The notes beneath the pieces were generated by a model. It was not told the origin of the DNA. It searched no databases and saw only the letters and a program-made list of their open reading frames with translations. Made by a program: the position numbers and the translations under genes. A stretch of 64,000 nucleotides of DNA from Kazachstania africana CBS 2517 (lineage: Eukaryota > Ascomycota > Saccharomycetes > Saccharomycetales > Saccharomycetaceae), in assembly GCF_000304475.1 (NCBI RefSeq), contig NC_018949.1:434001-498000 (forward strand), written 5' to 3'. Positions 1 to 9,799 of the stretch are shown here, piece by piece. The number at the start of each line of letters is the position of its first letter. The stretch's first letter is position 1.

Positions 1-279
1 ACTTATATCTTTGTTACTATTTTCCATTGCAGAGACTTCCAACTTATCAGCCTCCTCGAGATTGTAATACTGTCTCAGTTTCTGCCATATATCATCGGCA
101 GTAAATGACTTGGTCTGAACATTCTCCTTCTGAAGCAACGTAACTGGATACTCTTCCGGATTGTTCATTCTAGTAACAATACACATCATATGAAAATGCT
201 TATGCAACCCGGCGGGCTTAAACTCAGAAACCCATCTCAACAAACGTATTTCATCCACAACACTCCATTCAATCGTCAT
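1..279 (-). CDS. EAF7: Eaf7, NuA4 histone acetyltransferase subunit (3' part cut by window edge)
   Basis: On the minus strand an ATG at 279-277 opens a frame that runs without a stop to base 1, so only the first 93 codons are present and the C-terminus lies outside the window. The product begins MTIEWSVVDEIRLLRWVSEF, then a KPAG-HKHFHMM segment, which fits the Eaf7/MRGBP (CT20) family. Eaf7 is a nuclear subunit of the NuA4 histone H4/H2A acetyltransferase and of the smaller TINTIN module with Eaf3. It is divergent from NAM9, sharing the 212-bp spacer 280-491, as YNL136W and YNL137C are in S. cerevisiae. The call rests on the N-terminal sequence plus gene order. The truncation is an artefact of the window, not a broken gene. 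Confidence 0.85.
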   Translation of the reverse strand, partial: MTIEWSVVDEIRLLRWVSEFKPAGLHKHFHMMCIVTRMNNPEEYPVTLLQKENVQTKSFTADDIWQKLRQYYNLEEADKLEVSAMENSNKDIS

Positions 280-491
280 AATGACTACACGCAGCTATCT
301 TTTGCCAATTTGATTTGTTTGTTTCTTCTGCTCATCTAGCCTTGATTTTCCAATAAACATTCGGCGATATAGTAATATCATATTACAAGAAAGAAAAATA
401 TTAGAAGCGATATCAACTAATGAAATATTGAAGAGTTACACTTCGATTTTTGGTAGTGGAAACTTTGTCAGGCCTATAAGAAGCAGGTGGT

Positions 492-1934
492 ATGCCCAAG
501 AAAGCAATTCTATTAAAATCCTTGACTAGAGGTCGAATTCGTGCCTCTTTCAACAAATATAACCTATTTAATCTTTACAAAAAGGGTCAGATAGATTTCA
601 AAACCAAGACGTTATATCAACAGAAGTGGCTGGCGAAGCAGGAAACGAGAGCGTATCATGGGGAATTTCTGACAGAAGGTAGATGGAATGCCATTTTTGA
701 TTCAAAATTGGATTCTGTGGCTCAATTGGATGCATCATTACGTGGAGATCAAGAGAAGATAAAGGAGACACCGTACCTTCTACAAACCTTTGCCGCCCTT
801 GAGAAGAGATTAGACTTTGCATTATTCCGTGCCATGTTTGCATCATCTGTAAGACAGGCGAGACAGTTTATCCTACATGGTAATGTAACGGTCAATAATA
901 TTAGAATACGTCACCCAGGTTACATACTGAAACCTGGTGATATTTTCCATGTAAAACCTGACAAAGTGTTAGAAGCATTAGGTGCGAAAAAACCAAGTCT
1001 CAATGAAGCCATAAAAGTGGATAAGACACAGATTACTTTATGGAATAGATATGTGAAGAAAGTTAAGACTTCACCAAGAAGAGTCTGGGAAGATAAAATG
1101 GCTAAATATAGAAGTCTTCCAGATTCTAGTATTAAAAAACAATCCTTCTTAACTATGATCAAAGATTTCAATCGCAATCTGGATAAGAAACTACATGATG
1201 AGTTACGAGAATGCACCCCCATAAACCTACTAACAGAGATTTTGACAGTCGTTAAGGATACTCCAAATGATAACTACATTTTATCTGCAGATGATTTCAA
1301 AACTGTTGTAGATCGAAACGTGGGGTTATCTTCAAAAGCTTTCGCATGCTATAGCGATTTGGCCAAGTCAAACGTCATATCAAGACCTTTACTTCAAGAT
1401 CAAGATATGAATAAGCTAGCAAAGAGTTTGATGTCATTTACTCCTGAATTGAAACAGTTGTCCGATGGTGCTAAGATCTCAATTAGGTTGGGCATAAAAA
1501 AGCTTTCTGAGTTATCAAAAGAATATTCTGAATCTATTAGAAACCATTACGAAAATACAAAAATTGATACAAATTCTCACAACATTCCCTTCCATGAAGA
1601 TTGGCATAAAAATCTTAGGTACCACGACAAAGTTGATTTCGAGAAGATAAAGGAAAATGAAAAAGTTGCGGAAACTTCAATAAAATTACCATGGCAGAAC
1701 CATGCATATGGCCGCCAGTTACCAACAAAGCCATATTTTACCCCCTGGAAACCAAGACAATTTTTAGCTCCATTTGCAATTCTACCACATCATATTGAAG
1801 TATCATTCAAAACTTGTCATGGAATTTACCTCAGAGATCCCGTAGCAAGACCTGGCCATTCCGATGTCATTTCACCGTTTGGTTCCAATATTCATGAGCG
1901 TGCCTACATGTTTTACGTTAAGAGAGGCAAATAA
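492..1934 (+). CDS. NAM9: Nam9, mitochondrial small-subunit ribosomal protein uS4m
   Basis: A 480-residue protein, close to the roughly 486 of S. cerevisiae Nam9. An S4 RNA-binding fold is visible at about residues 106-155 (RLDFALFRAMF, then ARQFILHGNVTVNN, then HPGYILKPGD). A long lineage-specific C-terminal extension follows, as usual for yeast mitochondrial S4. The N-terminus is very basic (PKKAILLKSLTRGRIRASF) and doubles as the conserved S4 start and a plausible mitochondrial targeting signal. The protein acts in assembly and decoding accuracy of the mitochondrial 37S subunit. It starts at the only early ATG and is convergent with SRV2, with 104 bp between the stop codons. EAF7-NAM9-SRV2 order matches S. 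cerevisiae. Confidence 0.96.
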   Translation: MPKKAILLKSLTRGRIRASFNKYNLFNLYKKGQIDFKTKTLYQQKWLAKQETRAYHGEFLTEGRWNAIFDSKLDSVAQLDASLRGDQEKIKETPYLLQTFAALEKRLDFALFRAMFASSVRQARQFILHGNVTVNNIRIRHPGYILKPGDIFHVKPDKVLEALGAKKPSLNEAIKVDKTQITLWNRYVKKVKTSPRRVWEDKMAKYRSLPDSSIKKQSFLTMIKDFNRNLDKKLHDELRECTPINLLTEILTVVKDTPNDNYILSADDFKTVVDRNVGLSSKAFACYSDLAKSNVISRPLLQDQDMNKLAKSLMSFTPELKQLSDGAKISIRLGIKKLSELSKEYSESIRNHYENTKIDTNSHNIPFHEDWHKNLRYHDKVDFEKIKENEKVAETSIKLPWQNHAYGRQLPTKPYFTPWKPRQFLAPFAILPHHIEVSFKTCHGIYLRDPVARPGHSDVISPFGSNIHERAYMFYVKRGK

Positions 1935-2038
1935 CTGAAGAAACTTTTCATTGTTTTTCTTTGCCAGTCATTATATTCGTGTATATATCAAAACGTTGTT
2001 TCTTCCTTCCTCTTATATACTGTTTTTTTTGTAAATAT

Positions 2039-3664
2039 TTAAGCAGCATGTTCGAAAACAGATGAATTCATCTTACCGTTACCAAATGAATGCTTCAATT
2101 GTTCTGGAATTGGGAATTCAACATAATCATCTTCTTCTCCAATTGGTAAATTGACGTTAATTGCTGTAGAACAGGAAGTATAAATTTCAGTGTCTAAAGA
2201 TTCTTTTGATAAATAGATGTTACCACCATCGGATTTATCAATGGTAATTTGTGGTAGGAATTTTTCGACTTGAATACCAAATTTGTTGGATTTAATGATA
2301 TCTAAACCTGATATACTTGAATCAAGAACAACACTACAGGAATCTGTTTCGCTTAAGGAGATAGCATTTACTTTCCCTTTGATTTGAATCAAAACGTTTG
2401 AACATTTACCAATAAAGACGGATTCATCCTTATTTGTTTCAATAATAATAGGCTCAGTTTGTGTTTCATAATTTTCAATGAACCATTTATTACCGTCTAA
2501 TTCCTTTCTTGGTGGTTTTTTGGTCTTTAATGTAGTTGGCTTCTTAGGTTTTGGAGGAGGAGCAGAGGATTTGATAGGTTCATTAGTAGAAGCACGTAAT
2601 GCTGGATTCTTATGAGTTTGTTGTGACTTATCGACTTTCTTTAAACCTTTTGTGATATCGGCACCTTTATTAATTTCAGAAAAGACTGCATCAATACCAC
2701 TTTTTGCTTCTGGAACATCGGGTTTAACTTCAAAGACAGATGAAGGTGGTGGAGGAGGAGGTGGCGGTGGTCCACCAGCACCAGCACCAGCACCAGCAGC
2801 GGCTGGAGTTGCTGGGGCTTCGGTGCTAATGGTTGTTGACACTTCGGATAAATCTAAACCATTTGGATTCCAGGTTAAACCAGTGGTATGATATTCCTTA
2901 ACGTATGCTTTCAATTGATCAAAGATGTTCAAGAATTTTTGAGTCCATATTACAGAGTTTGGATCATTTTCTTTGAATTCTTTCAAGACTCTATTTGTCC
3001 AGAATTGTGCTGCATCTTTGAAATCTGAGATTACAGAAAGGGGAGTGTCTACAGCAAACCAGGAAATTAATGGAGCACCTTCTGCAATAGAGTTGAAGTA
3101 ACCAAAGAATTTGCTTTGACGATTTGCATCTTTCAAATCGTTAATTTTCATGATTGATTCATTGATTGGAATCAAGATCTTTGCAAATAAATCTGAATTA
3201 TAATCTGGTTTCTTTGATTTCGAAGCTGTTTTAATCAAAATCAATTGACACTCAAACGCCTGTTTCAAGAGAGATAAACATTCACCGACGGTTGGATCAA
3301 TTTCATTAGACAATTGTAACAATGAATCAACGTTATCCGAAATGAATTTTTGAAATTCAACAACACTCTTTGGCTCCTCAGTGATTCCAGAGTCATTTTG
3401 AGCTGATGGAATACTTCCGGACACAGAAGGCTTAGCAGTTGCAGTAGGAGAGATATTTGGAGTCTTTTCGTGTTTTTTATCGTAGTTATTCAACTTAGCT
3501 TGAATGTAACCCTCTTGGTAGATTGTGACATCTTCTAATCTTGCAGTAGCGTCTTCTAATCTTTTTAAAAGTTTCACAAGGTTATAACCTTGCATCACCA
3601 TTTTACCTGATTCTGGCATGTTTTCTTTGCTCTTTGAAATTCCTTCTAGTCTATTGTAGATCAT
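2039..3664 (-). CDS. SRV2: Srv2/CAP, cyclase-associated actin-recycling protein
   Basis: A 541-residue frame with the full CAP architecture. The N-terminal oligomerisation and cyclase-binding segment ([20 protein letters not shown]) is followed by the helical folded domain at about 100-270 ([22 protein letters not shown]). A proline stretch with nine consecutive prolines lies near 300-310, then a WH2-type region ([16 protein letters not shown]). The C-terminal beta-sheet CARP domain runs from about 385 to the end (NKWFIENYE...[14 protein letters not shown]). Srv2 links Ras to adenylyl cyclase and recycles cofilin-bound actin monomers. The first ATG is at 3664, but the ATG at 3619 ([13 protein letters not shown]) aligns with the known S. 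cerevisiae start, so the first 15 residues may be untranslated. Confidence 0.97.
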   Translation of the reverse strand: MIYNRLEGISKSKENMPESGKMVMQGYNLVKLLKRLEDATARLEDVTIYQEGYIQAKLNNYDKKHEKTPNISPTATAKPSVSGSIPSAQNDSGITEEPKSVVEFQKFISDNVDSLLQLSNEIDPTVGECLSLLKQAFECQLILIKTASKSKKPDYNSDLFAKILIPINESIMKINDLKDANRQSKFFGYFNSIAEGAPLISWFAVDTPLSVISDFKDAAQFWTNRVLKEFKENDPNSVIWTQKFLNIFDQLKAYVKEYHTTGLTWNPNGLDLSEVSTTISTEAPATPAAAGAGAGAGGPPPPPPPPPSSVFEVKPDVPEAKSGIDAVFSEINKGADITKGLKKVDKSQQTHKNPALRASTNEPIKSSAPPPKPKKPTTLKTKKPPRKELDGNKWFIENYETQTEPIIIETNKDESVFIGKCSNVLIQIKGKVNAISLSETDSCSVVLDSSISGLDIIKSNKFGIQVEKFLPQITIDKSDGGNIYLSKESLDTEIYTSCSTAINVNLPIGEEDDYVEFPIPEQLKHSFGNGKMNSSVFEHAA

Positions 3665-4134
3665 TCAACAGGTGAAAAATACTTTTCTAGAGAAACTTAA
3701 TCTATAGAGCCTGAATTGATGCTATATATAGATATATATCTTATGTAAAACACCAAAACTGTTGTTACGATTCTTCTAATTGAAGAGAAAAATTTCCCCT
3801 ATCGAACGAAAAAAGCCCTAAAAAGATAAAATCAGGGCTTTATTTAAGTCATTACACACGTATGTTGCCTTAAATAGAAATATGCCTAAATAGGAAATAT
3901 ATCCCTAAAAGAAAAGTAGGGTTGAACTCAAATCATGCCTCACGTAGGTGTTTCCTCATTGGGAGAAGTAGTCTGCATCAGGCAGCCAAAACAGGCAAAT
4001 TACGTCCAAAAACGGAAACTGGATAGGATGCATATACAGTGTTGAGATGACCACCATGTTGGCAAATTGATGGCCATAGCAAGACCGTATCACCAGAGGA
4101 AGTCTCATCAGTGTGGTTATTCACCACACGTCGA
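3665..4134. other. SRV2 upstream / YSF3 downstream spacer (470 bp)
   Basis: SRV2 and YSF3 are both on the minus strand, so this spacer holds the SRV2 promoter and the YSF3 3' end. A TATA-like run lies near 3722-3740 and a small inverted repeat at 3812-3841. I see no conserved reading frame and no convincing tRNA or snoRNA box. Confidence 0.6.
3812..3841. repeat. Small inverted repeat (8-bp arms)
   Basis: AAAGCCCT at 3812-3819 is the exact reverse complement of AGGGCTTT at 3834-3841, with a 14-nt A/T-rich loop. It lies about 150 bp upstream of SRV2. A transcript from either strand could form a short hairpin. Function unknown. Confidence 0.7.
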
Positions 4135-4445
4135 TTAATTCTTTTCCTCTGTGTCGACCATCTTCTTCAGGAGACTCATCCGCATGTCTTTCTTACTTGT
4201 CATTCCATCAGTGGCGATCGTCACATACTCCAGCATGGCAGAATGGCCTTGTATGTTCGTGTACGTGTCCTTCCGAACGTTGCTCAACCAGTCTTCCTTC
4301 ATGGTGTCTTCAGTTCCCAAACCAACGTATTTCTGCTTGAAAGTTTGAAATACCTGTCTTTGTCGTTGCTTATCAGACTGTTTCACCTGTTAGTAAATTA
4401 ATGAACCACTGTTATAAATAGATCACAGCAAATATAACATACCAT
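4135..4445 (-). CDS. YSF3: Ysf3, SF3b spliceosome subunit (SF3B5 homologue), with one intron
   Basis: Exon 1 is only the ATG at 4445-4443. The intron is 4442-4378 and exon 2 runs from 4377 to the stop at 4135. The spliced product is 81 residues and begins MSDKQRQRQVFQTFKQKYVG, followed by GLGTEDTMKEDW and GHSAMLEYV, the SF3b10/SF3B5 signature; S. cerevisiae Ysf3 is about 85 residues. Without splicing exon 2 has no ATG: its frame begins at a GTG inside the intron. Ysf3 is a core component of SF3b in U2 snRNP, which recognises the branch point. It lies between SRV2 and THO2 as YNL138W-A does in S. cerevisiae, where the gene also carries a 5' intron. Confidence 0.92.
4378..4442 (-). other. YSF3 spliceosomal intron (65 nt)
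   Basis: Read on the minus strand: 5' splice site GTATGT (4442-4437), branch site TACTAAC (4395-4389), 3' splice site CAG ending at 4378, 12 nt past the branch adenosine. A nearer AG directly after TACTAAC is too close to be used. The intron interrupts the gene immediately after the start codon. Confidence 0.92.
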
Positions 4446-5023
4446 CTCCTATTCGAATCAACTCTGCTTCTCCTCTGCTTGATTAGATGGAATGCCTTGT
4501 AGTTGAAAAGTTTTTCTTGTGAAAATCGAATTCCTTATTGATGGATAGTCTCATATATTTATGGTAAAAACGACACCCACCTATGGACAGATGTTTGGTT
4601 AAAACTAACTGGACTTGTGGTGTGCAGCTGTGCAGCTAACAAGTGGACAGAACAGTCTTGTTTGTAGAATCAATAGTTTTCGTTCTCCTTACTGTCCTTC
4701 TTACGTAAATTCCTTACCTCTCATCGCAGAGATTTCCTTGCAAGACAGTAGGCTTCTCGTCTCAGCCATAACTAACTTATCTCATACCTGCAGGCCACTG
4801 GCCCATCGTAGTTACCACCCAGTTGATCGCTATCAGCATAGCATGGGACAACTCGCGGCGGGATATTTTCATTTACATAGGTGAAAAATAGCATCTTTCA
4901 GAAACAAGTTTCGCAGTTGAATATAGAAGTAAATACCACTGCTTTACGTTGATTACAGTCAAATCAGGCTCTGCAACCGTTTTTGTGTGAACCAGACTCC
5001 TTTTCCTGCTATCTGAAATAAAC
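4446..5023. other. YSF3/THO2 divergent promoter region (578 bp)
   Basis: This is the only spacer serving the two divergent genes YSF3 and THO2. The short frames in it have no recognisable similarity and unlikely composition. No tRNA-like or canonical box C/D pattern was found by eye. I see nothing beyond ordinary promoter sequence. Confidence 0.6.
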
Positions 5024-8000
5024 ATGTCTTCGTCAGCATTGATTAGTAGAATCAATCAATTGGCATCCGGTCAAGATTTGATACAAGTAGAGCAAAAACT
5101 CTTCGATCAAGACTCAATAGCTAACTGGGACGCCCATGTTAAGAAGTTATGTGATGAGTTCAAAGAATTTACAAACAATTCAGAAAGAGCACAGTGGTTA
5201 AAATCATTATTTATAGAATTGTTTCAACTTTCTTCTATCAAAGTTGAACGGATCGCTGATTTAATTGAAAAACTTTCTCAGGTCCAGTCCACCGACTCAT
5301 CTGCTATAGTAGGTAAAATGTTCATTGCTACTACTCATGTACTACCGAAGATTTTATCTGATGAAAAGGATCTTATCGACCTGATCAAATTGACTCCTTC
5401 CATCCATGATGAAATCTTCAAATTTAGTTGGCTGTCAAGTAAATTGACCACTCGTGGACAGACTCAATTGTTGAAACATCTTCTAAAGAAATCTAAATAC
5501 GAATTGAAGAAATATAACCTTTTAACTGAAAATTCTGTTGGATTTTCTCAATTGACCACTTTTTTCACACTAATCTTCAATGATAACGACAAATTTGCAA
5601 AGATTCCTTATTACATCAATGAAATGTACTACATCATTGGTAAGTACTCATTAGATACTATGAGATGTTTAGATCTTTTCTTACTGATATCTAGTGAATT
5701 TATAACGGACAACTATAAATTTGTAGTGGAATTTTTACAACATTCTGATTTCATCAAGATAAATGATAAAAATATTACTTTAGCAAATGTTGTCTCATTT
5801 ACTTTAAATGGCAATAGCCCGCCTGATCACTACTATGACCTCTGTGCTATTCTAGTCAAATATGAGATACTCGATCCAGATATCATTTGGGATAATATTG
5901 CTCCCACTACTGAATCATTAAATGAATTCATTAACAATATTAAGACAAATTTAGAAAAGGAATCTATGAAGGGCGTTGAAAACCCACTAGCAATGGCTGC
6001 TGCATTGACAGATTCAGGTGATGATGAAAATATAGATGATAAAGATACTGCTGCTAAGAGAGAAGATGATTTGGACGCTGAAAATTCAAAGAATGAAACA
6101 TCGAAGGGAAAGCAGGAGATGGAAACGAAAGAAAATGAAAAAACTGTAGCTGATAATATGAAAAATAATGGTAAGATAGAATTCTTGAAGAGTTTATTAA
6201 TTCATGGATGCTTAGCCGCTTCTTCAAACATCATAAAAAGAAATCCAGAAGTTCTATACATTGATCCATCAATTGGAAAACATGTTACTCGAATTTTCAA
6301 ATACGTAATCGAAACATTATATGAAAAAACAGGTTACACCAAATTGTCGAACCTTGGGTGTTCTTTGCTAGTGTCATCATCTGAGACTTCGTTAATGAGT
6401 CAAAAACCAAGATTACTACAAGAAACAAAATCTCATGACCCTTACTGTTCATTGGAACTCAATAATAAATTTGTATTTTATTTCCCAGAATGGTCGGATA
6501 ATATTGAGCAGGTTACCACCGTAGAAGATCTCTTCACAATCAGTCATGAATTCTACGCTTTATGTGGCCCATATTTGGCTCAAAATTCAACATTGCTAAG
6601 TAAACTATGTCGTATTGGTATTTCCGATATTCAAAATAGCACTGAGGATAATTCTCAAACCATCGATAAATGGACCGATTATCTAAGAAAATTCCTCTTC
6701 CCAACGATACCAATGGAGTACACTAACCCAATAGTAGCTGATGAAATTTACTCTTTAATGAGCTGTTTTTCATTTGAAAAACGATACTTCATTTATAACG
6801 AAATGCTTACAAAAACATCACAGGATTCTTTGATCTTGAAGGCTAATTTTAACAAATCTGAAAGAGAAGCTAGAAGTATCTTAAAGTCCTTGAGTACAGA
6901 TACCATCGATAAAGAATCAAGAAAATTATCTGACATTGTGTCATTAAATCCGCTAGCAACTTTGGTTCCTGTACTTAAACAGATTGAAAACTACGATAAA
7001 GTATCCGAACTTGTAATCTATACGGCAAAGTTTTTTAATAATTTTGCTTATGATGTTTTACAATACGTATTACTATTGCGCTTAACTCAACCACGGTCCG
7101 CTATCCAAGAAGATGGTGTCAACCAAGCTCAATGGGTTCAAAGGTTGTCAACTTTCATATCTGGATTAGCAAAAAACTGTCCTAATGTCGACTTGTCTAA
7201 TATTATCATTTATATTATCAAGACATTACATCAAGGAAATATTATAGCTGTCTCAATTTTAAAGGAATTGATCACTACTGTTGCTGGCATCAGGGATGTA
7301 AATAATGTTAACGTAAGACAACTGCTGATGCTAAATTCTGGAGAGCCACTGAAACAGGCTGCAAGGAAGCTTATCTTTGATTCAAGAGATGCAAATTCTG
7401 AACTAGGATCAAACTTAGTGAAATTATTTTCTAGAGAAAGTGCCATAAGTGAGATTATGGTACTATTGTACAATCTGAATTTAAAAGCCAATACACAGGA
7501 GGCACATTATAAAATTTTATCGGCCAGATGCGATGAAATGAATACTCTGCTATATTCTTTCATTGAATTGGTGAAATTTATTTTTGGTAGCAGTGATGAC
7601 TTTATAGATAATGTATTATCCTTTGATATTTTGATCCGACAGTTTGGTTTCTCAACTCCATGGGTCTTTCATATTTGGAGAGACTACATGGATCAAAAAA
7701 ACAGAGAGCGTGAAGAAAGTGAAAAGGATACGGATGCAACTTATATTGACTCCTTTGAAGAAACTTTGAATGAGACAGATTTTGAAGGGGTCCATTTTGA
7801 AAGAATATCAAGGGATTTATTCACAGTATTTTGGAAATTATCGTTATATGATATACACTTTGACAGGTCTCTTTATGATGAGAGAAAAGCTACATTAGAG
7901 GGAGAAATAGCCGGGGACATTTCAAAAAGAAAGAAACAGTCCTTATTGAATCAAATAAAAGAAGTTATGACGACATGCATTTCCCATCAACGTACATTTA

Positions 8001-9604
8001 ATAAAGTTCGTACTATGCTCGATGGAAAATCAAAAGTTTGGTCAGAGTCCGTCTCAGACTCAGGGATGACATCTCTTATCCAATATTGTATTGTTCCAAG
8101 GGTTTTGTTTTCTCCTTCTGATGCGCTTTACTCATCTTATTTTCTTTCACAGGCTTTCACAATTGAGCAATCTATGAAAGTGTACGACATTCTAGTGAAC
8201 TCGAATATTTTAAGTACACTCCTTTTTTCATGTACAATTTCTGAGGCAGGAAATTTGGGTATCTTTTTTACCAGATTTTTGGATTCATTTGAAAAAATGA
8301 GAGTCAACGGTGAATTGTCCAATAGTGATAAACGTGAGCTATACAATTGGCACACAAGTCTGGTCAATCAACTGATAGACCTATTAGGTGAAAAGAATTA
8401 CATGTCGATTAGAAATGGTATTGAATTTATGAGGTATGTTTCCGACGTTTTCCCTATTGTTGATTCCCAGATCAAATTACTTTACAAGTTATTAGAACAA
8501 AACTTGGTTAATGAACAAAGAGAAGACATCAAACTTCCAACCAATGCATTAATTGGTCATTTGAAAGCTCGTTTGAGGAAAGAATCTCTACAATTAGATG
8601 AGCTTTGTGATTTGAACGAAGAAGAATCAGAAGAGAAAGCCAAACGCGATTTAGAATTAGAGGAGATTAGAATATATGAGACAATGATAAGTAATGAGGC
8701 AAAACAACAGGAGATTAGAAAGAAACTAGAAATAAATAAGTTGAGAAGAGAAAATGAACCTGAGGTGAAAGAAGTTCCCAAGGAAAGGAGGAAACCTCGC
8801 TGGTCTTTACCAAAAGTTTTTAATAATTTTGAAGAAGTGATTTATAGTTTACAGACAAATAACCTGAACCGTGCTTCAACTTATCTTGAAGATCCTGATA
8901 TGATTTCAGAGTTCAAAGAACTTAGAAGGAAAGACAGCCCCATGCGCGAGTATCGTGCATCGATATTCGGCTTGTTGAGCAAGTATTTCAGCTCATTAGT
9001 TAATAATCCAAGACACCCAGATTTCAAGCGGAAGTTAAACGAATTAGAGTATGCTATGGGTTCAATTACAAGACAATCTAACGTATCTGCAGGTGAAATG
9101 TATACTGAACAAAATATCGAACCTTCAAGAAAGACAAGTAGATACAATAGTGATAGATCATTAGAAAGAGGCGGTAGTAGGACAACTAGACAAATAACGC
9201 CCCAGGAAGACAGAATGTCAGGAAATGCACCAAAGGCGCCACTGAGAATGAAGTCCCCAACAGCACCTCGTGCTATGAAGTTCCCTGAAAAACCGTCTTC
9301 CAAACCCCAAAACCATCAAAATAGAACGTCTTCTCAACCAAGAGGACCAGCGCAGAGGTCAGAAGACAGAGCGCCTAAAAGATTCAAGTCTGATACAGGC
9401 GATCAAGGAAGACAATTCCAGCAACAACATCAACAAAGACCATCTTATCAAGGCGACAGTAATCGTAACGACCGCTCCAGATTTGGCAACAGCAGCAGCA
9501 CCAGCGGTAGTAGCACCCGAAAGCCCGCCAATGCCGATAAGCAAAGATTGCCGCAAGGCCCAAAAGGCTCGAGCAGCTATGGAAGTAGATATCAACCGTA
9601 CTGA
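5024..9604 (+). CDS. THO2: Tho2, THO/TREX complex scaffold subunit
   Basis: A 1526-residue protein, near the roughly 1600 of S. cerevisiae Tho2 (THOC2 in animals). It is mostly helical repeat. An acidic, Lys-rich low-complexity insert lies at about residues 325-385. A charged coiled-coil stretch occurs near 1195-1255 (LEEIRIYETMISNEAK). A basic, disordered tail rich in Arg, Ser, Gln and Pro runs from about 1350 to 1526 and should bind nucleic acid. THO couples transcription to mRNP packaging and export and limits R-loops. The frame is uninterrupted with a clear ATG. It is oriented away from YSF3, as YNL139C is from YNL138W-A. To its right the S. cerevisiae order breaks and INN1 follows. Confidence 0.95.
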   Translation: MSSSALISRINQLASGQDLIQVEQKLFDQDSIANWDAHVKKLCDEFKEFTNNSERAQWLKSLFIELFQLSSIKVERIADLIEKLSQVQSTDSSAIVGKMFIATTHVLPKILSDEKDLIDLIKLTPSIHDEIFKFSWLSSKLTTRGQTQLLKHLLKKSKYELKKYNLLTENSVGFSQLTTFFTLIFNDNDKFAKIPYYINEMYYIIGKYSLDTMRCLDLFLLISSEFITDNYKFVVEFLQHSDFIKINDKNITLANVVSFTLNGNSPPDHYYDLCAILVKYEILDPDIIWDNIAPTTESLNEFINNIKTNLEKESMKGVENPLAMAAALTDSGDDENIDDKDTAAKREDDLDAENSKNETSKGKQEMETKENEKTVADNMKNNGKIEFLKSLLIHGCLAASSNIIKRNPEVLYIDPSIGKHVTRIFKYVIETLYEKTGYTKLSNLGCSLLVSSSETSLMSQKPRLLQETKSHDPYCSLELNNKFVFYFPEWSDNIEQVTTVEDLFTISHEFYALCGPYLAQNSTLLSKLCRIGISDIQNSTEDNSQTIDKWTDYLRKFLFPTIPMEYTNPIVADEIYSLMSCFSFEKRYFIYNEMLTKTSQDSLILKANFNKSEREARSILKSLSTDTIDKESRKLSDIVSLNPLATLVPVLKQIENYDKVSELVIYTAKFFNNFAYDVLQYVLLLRLTQPRSAIQEDGVNQAQWVQRLSTFISGLAKNCPNVDLSNIIIYIIKTLHQGNIIAVSILKELITTVAGIRDVNNVNVRQLLMLNSGEPLKQAARKLIFDSRDANSELGSNLVKLFSRESAISEIMVLLYNLNLKANTQEAHYKILSARCDEMNTLLYSFIELVKFIFGSSDDFIDNVLSFDILIRQFGFSTPWVFHIWRDYMDQKNREREESEKDTDATYIDSFEETLNETDFEGVHFERISRDLFTVFWKLSLYDIHFDRSLYDERKATLEGEIAGDISKRKKQSLLNQIKEVMTTCISHQRTFNKVRTMLDGKSKVWSESVSDSGMTSLIQYCIVPRVLFSPSDALYSSYFLSQAFTIEQSMKVYDILVNSNILSTLLFSCTISEAGNLGIFFTRFLDSFEKMRVNGELSNSDKRELYNWHTSLVNQLIDLLGEKNYMSIRNGIEFMRYVSDVFPIVDSQIKLLYKLLEQNLVNEQREDIKLPTNALIGHLKARLRKESLQLDELCDLNEEESEEKAKRDLELEEIRIYETMISNEAKQQEIRKKLEINKLRRENEPEVKEVPKERRKPRWSLPKVFNNFEEVIYSLQTNNLNRASTYLEDPDMISEFKELRRKDSPMREYRASIFGLLSKYFSSLVNNPRHPDFKRKLNELEYAMGSITRQSNVSAGEMYTEQNIEPSRKTSRYNSDRSLERGGSRTTRQITPQEDRMSGNAPKAPLRMKSPTAPRAMKFPEKPSSKPQNHQNRTSSQPRGPAQRSEDRAPKRFKSDTGDQGRQFQQQHQQRPSYQGDSNRNDRSRFGNSSSTSGSSTRKPANADKQRLPQGPKGSSSYGSRYQPY

Positions 9605-9799
9605 CGATTCATACGTGCTGTCATATATATGTACGTCTTTAGTAGACTAATATAGTATAATTTCCGCGTTGTTGTAAACATCTCGAGAAATCAAAACATT
9701 GAAAAAATAAAAGAAAATTGACTAGTAAAGCTGATCCTAAAAGTGTAAATAAACAAGAACAGTATTCGTGAAGCCAGGTATAAATTACTAGGGTACACC

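Noticed and set aside
2652..2891. Plus-strand frame with poly-Gly and poly-Ala/Pro repeats
   Set aside because: It is the antisense shadow of the proline-rich part of SRV2.
4466..5000. Possible snoRNA in the YSF3/THO2 spacer
   Set aside because: No paired C/D boxes or H/ACA structure could be supported by eye.
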